The position numbers and the translations under genes are program-made. From an uncultured Chloroflexota bacterium (GTDB lineage: Bacteria; Chloroflexota; Anaerolineae; Aggregatilineales; Phototrophicaceae), in contig CALKIA010000431.1 of the NCBI GenBank assembly GCA_937988705.1, forward strand, positions 1 through 6,791: a stretch of DNA of 6,791 bases, read 5' to 3'. The notes below the pieces were generated by a model. That model did no database searches. It was not told where the DNA came from and saw only the letters and a program-made list of their open reading frames with translations. This document shows, piece after piece, positions 6,140 to 6,791 of the stretch (within the stretch, counting starts at the first letter, position 1; each line of letters begins with the position of its first letter).

Positions 6140-6791
6140 ATGAGAGGCTACCGCATCGCCACCGACATTGGCGGCACGTTCACCGATCTGGTGGTGCTCA
6201 ACGAGGAGACGGGCGAAATCACCGTCGCCAAAGCCTCGACCACGCCCCAGGATTTCTCGCAGGGCATCCTAGACACGATTAACAAGTCAGATCGGCTGGA
6301 TACGGCCCGCACGACGTTCTTTGTGCATGGGACGACGGTCGTCATCAACGCCCTGACCGAGCGCAAAGGCGTGAAAACGGGCTTGATCACGACGCGCGGT
6401 TTCCGCGACGTGCTGGAAATTCAGCGCTCCAACCGCCCCGACATCTACAACCTCGCCTACAGCAAACCGAAGCCGTTCGTCGAACGCAGCCTGCGCCTCG
6501 AAGTGAGCGAGCGCCTCAATTACAAGGGCGACACCCTCACCCCGCTGGATCGCGAAGAGATGCGGCAGGCCGTCACGCAGTTGGTCAAAGACGGCGTGGA
6601 AAGCATCGCCGTGTGCTTCCTGCACAGCTATATTAACCCGGAACACGAGATCGAAGCGGGCGAAATCATCCGCCAGACCGCGCCGCGCATCCCCTTTACG
6701 CTCTCGCATCAGGTGACAGGCGAATGGCGCGAATATGAGCGCACGAGCACGGCGGTCTTCAACAGCTACATCCTGCCGACCGCGCAGAAGT
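6140..6791 (+). CDS. hyuA: ATP-dependent hydantoinase/oxoprolinase, HyuA type, N-terminal part (3'-partial)
   Basis: This is the N-terminal 217 residues of the hydantoinase A / 5-oxoprolinase / acetone carboxylase family, whose members use ATP to activate a lactam, imide or ketone. Counting from the ATG at 6140: the phosphate-binding motif DIGGTFTD (9-16); HGTTVVINALTERKG (63-77), the HGTT...N..R.G signature; RGFRDVLEIQ (86-95); NRPDIYNL (98-105); and EWREYERTSTAVFNSYILP near the window end. Having DIGG at residue 9 is the normal family N-terminus, so 6140 is a natural start, helped by an upstream GGAGA. Full-length members have roughly 650-700 residues, so about one third is visible. A HyuB-type partner often follows, which would lie outside the window. 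The same frame is continuous with the upstream ATPase, so the product may be a fusion. Which family member this is (hydantoin, N-methylhydantoin, 5-oxoproline or other) cannot be decided from this part. Confidence 0.9.
   Translation, partial: MRGYRIATDIGGTFTDLVVLNEETGEITVAKASTTPQDFSQGILDTINKSDRLDTARTTFFVHGTTVVINALTERKGVKTGLITTRGFRDVLEIQRSNRPDIYNLAYSKPKPFVERSLRLEVSERLNYKGDTLTPLDREEMRQAVTQLVKDGVESIAVCFLHSYINPEHEIEAGEIIRQTAPRIPFTLSHQVTGEWREYERTSTAVFNSYILPTAQK

Larger units (their letters stand above)
5108..6791 (+). other. Continuous open frame joining the DppF ATPase and HyuA hydantoinase domains
   Basis: Reading codon by codon from 5108 I find no stop in this frame up to the window end (561 complete codons). 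Residues 1-318 are a complete DppF-type ATPase, 319-344 an unrecognised linker, and 345 onward a HyuA-type enzyme. A gene caller would report a single open gene here. The competing interpretations are a true fusion, or two genes whose intervening stop was lost by a one-base indel or sequence error. The internal ATG with GGAGA and the two natural domain ends favour two proteins. Confidence 0.85.

Overview
The window is one strand-coherent locus, all on the + strand. It encodes a peptide/opine/nickel-type (Dpp/Opp class) ABC importer and runs into the start of an ATP-dependent hydantoinase/oxoprolinase (HyuA) gene. In order: the 3' part of a family-5 extracellular substrate-binding protein (3-1526, 5' end outside the window), a DppB-type permease (1918-2928), a DppC-type permease (2925-3830), a DppD-type ATPase (4089-5111), a DppF-type ATPase (from 5108) and the N-terminal 217 residues of a HyuA-type enzyme (6140-6791, cut by the window edge). 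The B/C and D/F junctions are ATGA-type overlaps of 4 bases, so each pair is probably translationally coupled.

Two gene-free gaps break the operon, 1527-1917 and 3831-4088. Both hold GC-rich palindromic repeats: a 99-base element present once in each gap, and short hairpins ending in GTAGGGG/CCCCTAC or GTCCCTAC. I see no convincing promoter or intrinsic terminator in either gap. High GC content, mostly weak or absent Shine-Dalgarno signals and this style of interspersed palindrome resemble uncultured Chloroflexota (Anaerolineae-like) genomes. That assignment is inference from general familiarity and rests on no marker gene.

The most notable observation is that the DppF ATPase frame has no stop codon. 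It stays open from 5108 to the window end and passes in frame through the start of HyuA. Two readings compete. One is a real ATPase-hydantoinase fusion. The other is two genes whose intervening stop was lost by a one-base insertion or a sequencing error. For the second reading, a TAG at 6081 and a TGA at 6141 both lie one frame over, and the HyuA ATG at 6140 has its own Shine-Dalgarno-like GGAGA. I consider two separate proteins somewhat more likely.

Functionally, the binding protein would capture a small peptide-like or cyclic-amide solute, the two permeases would form the channel, and the two ATPases would drive uptake. Both ATPases carry the C-terminal four-cysteine motif. The hydantoinase would then open a lactam or imide ring in the cytoplasm. 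The transported substrate is inferred only from this neighbourhood.
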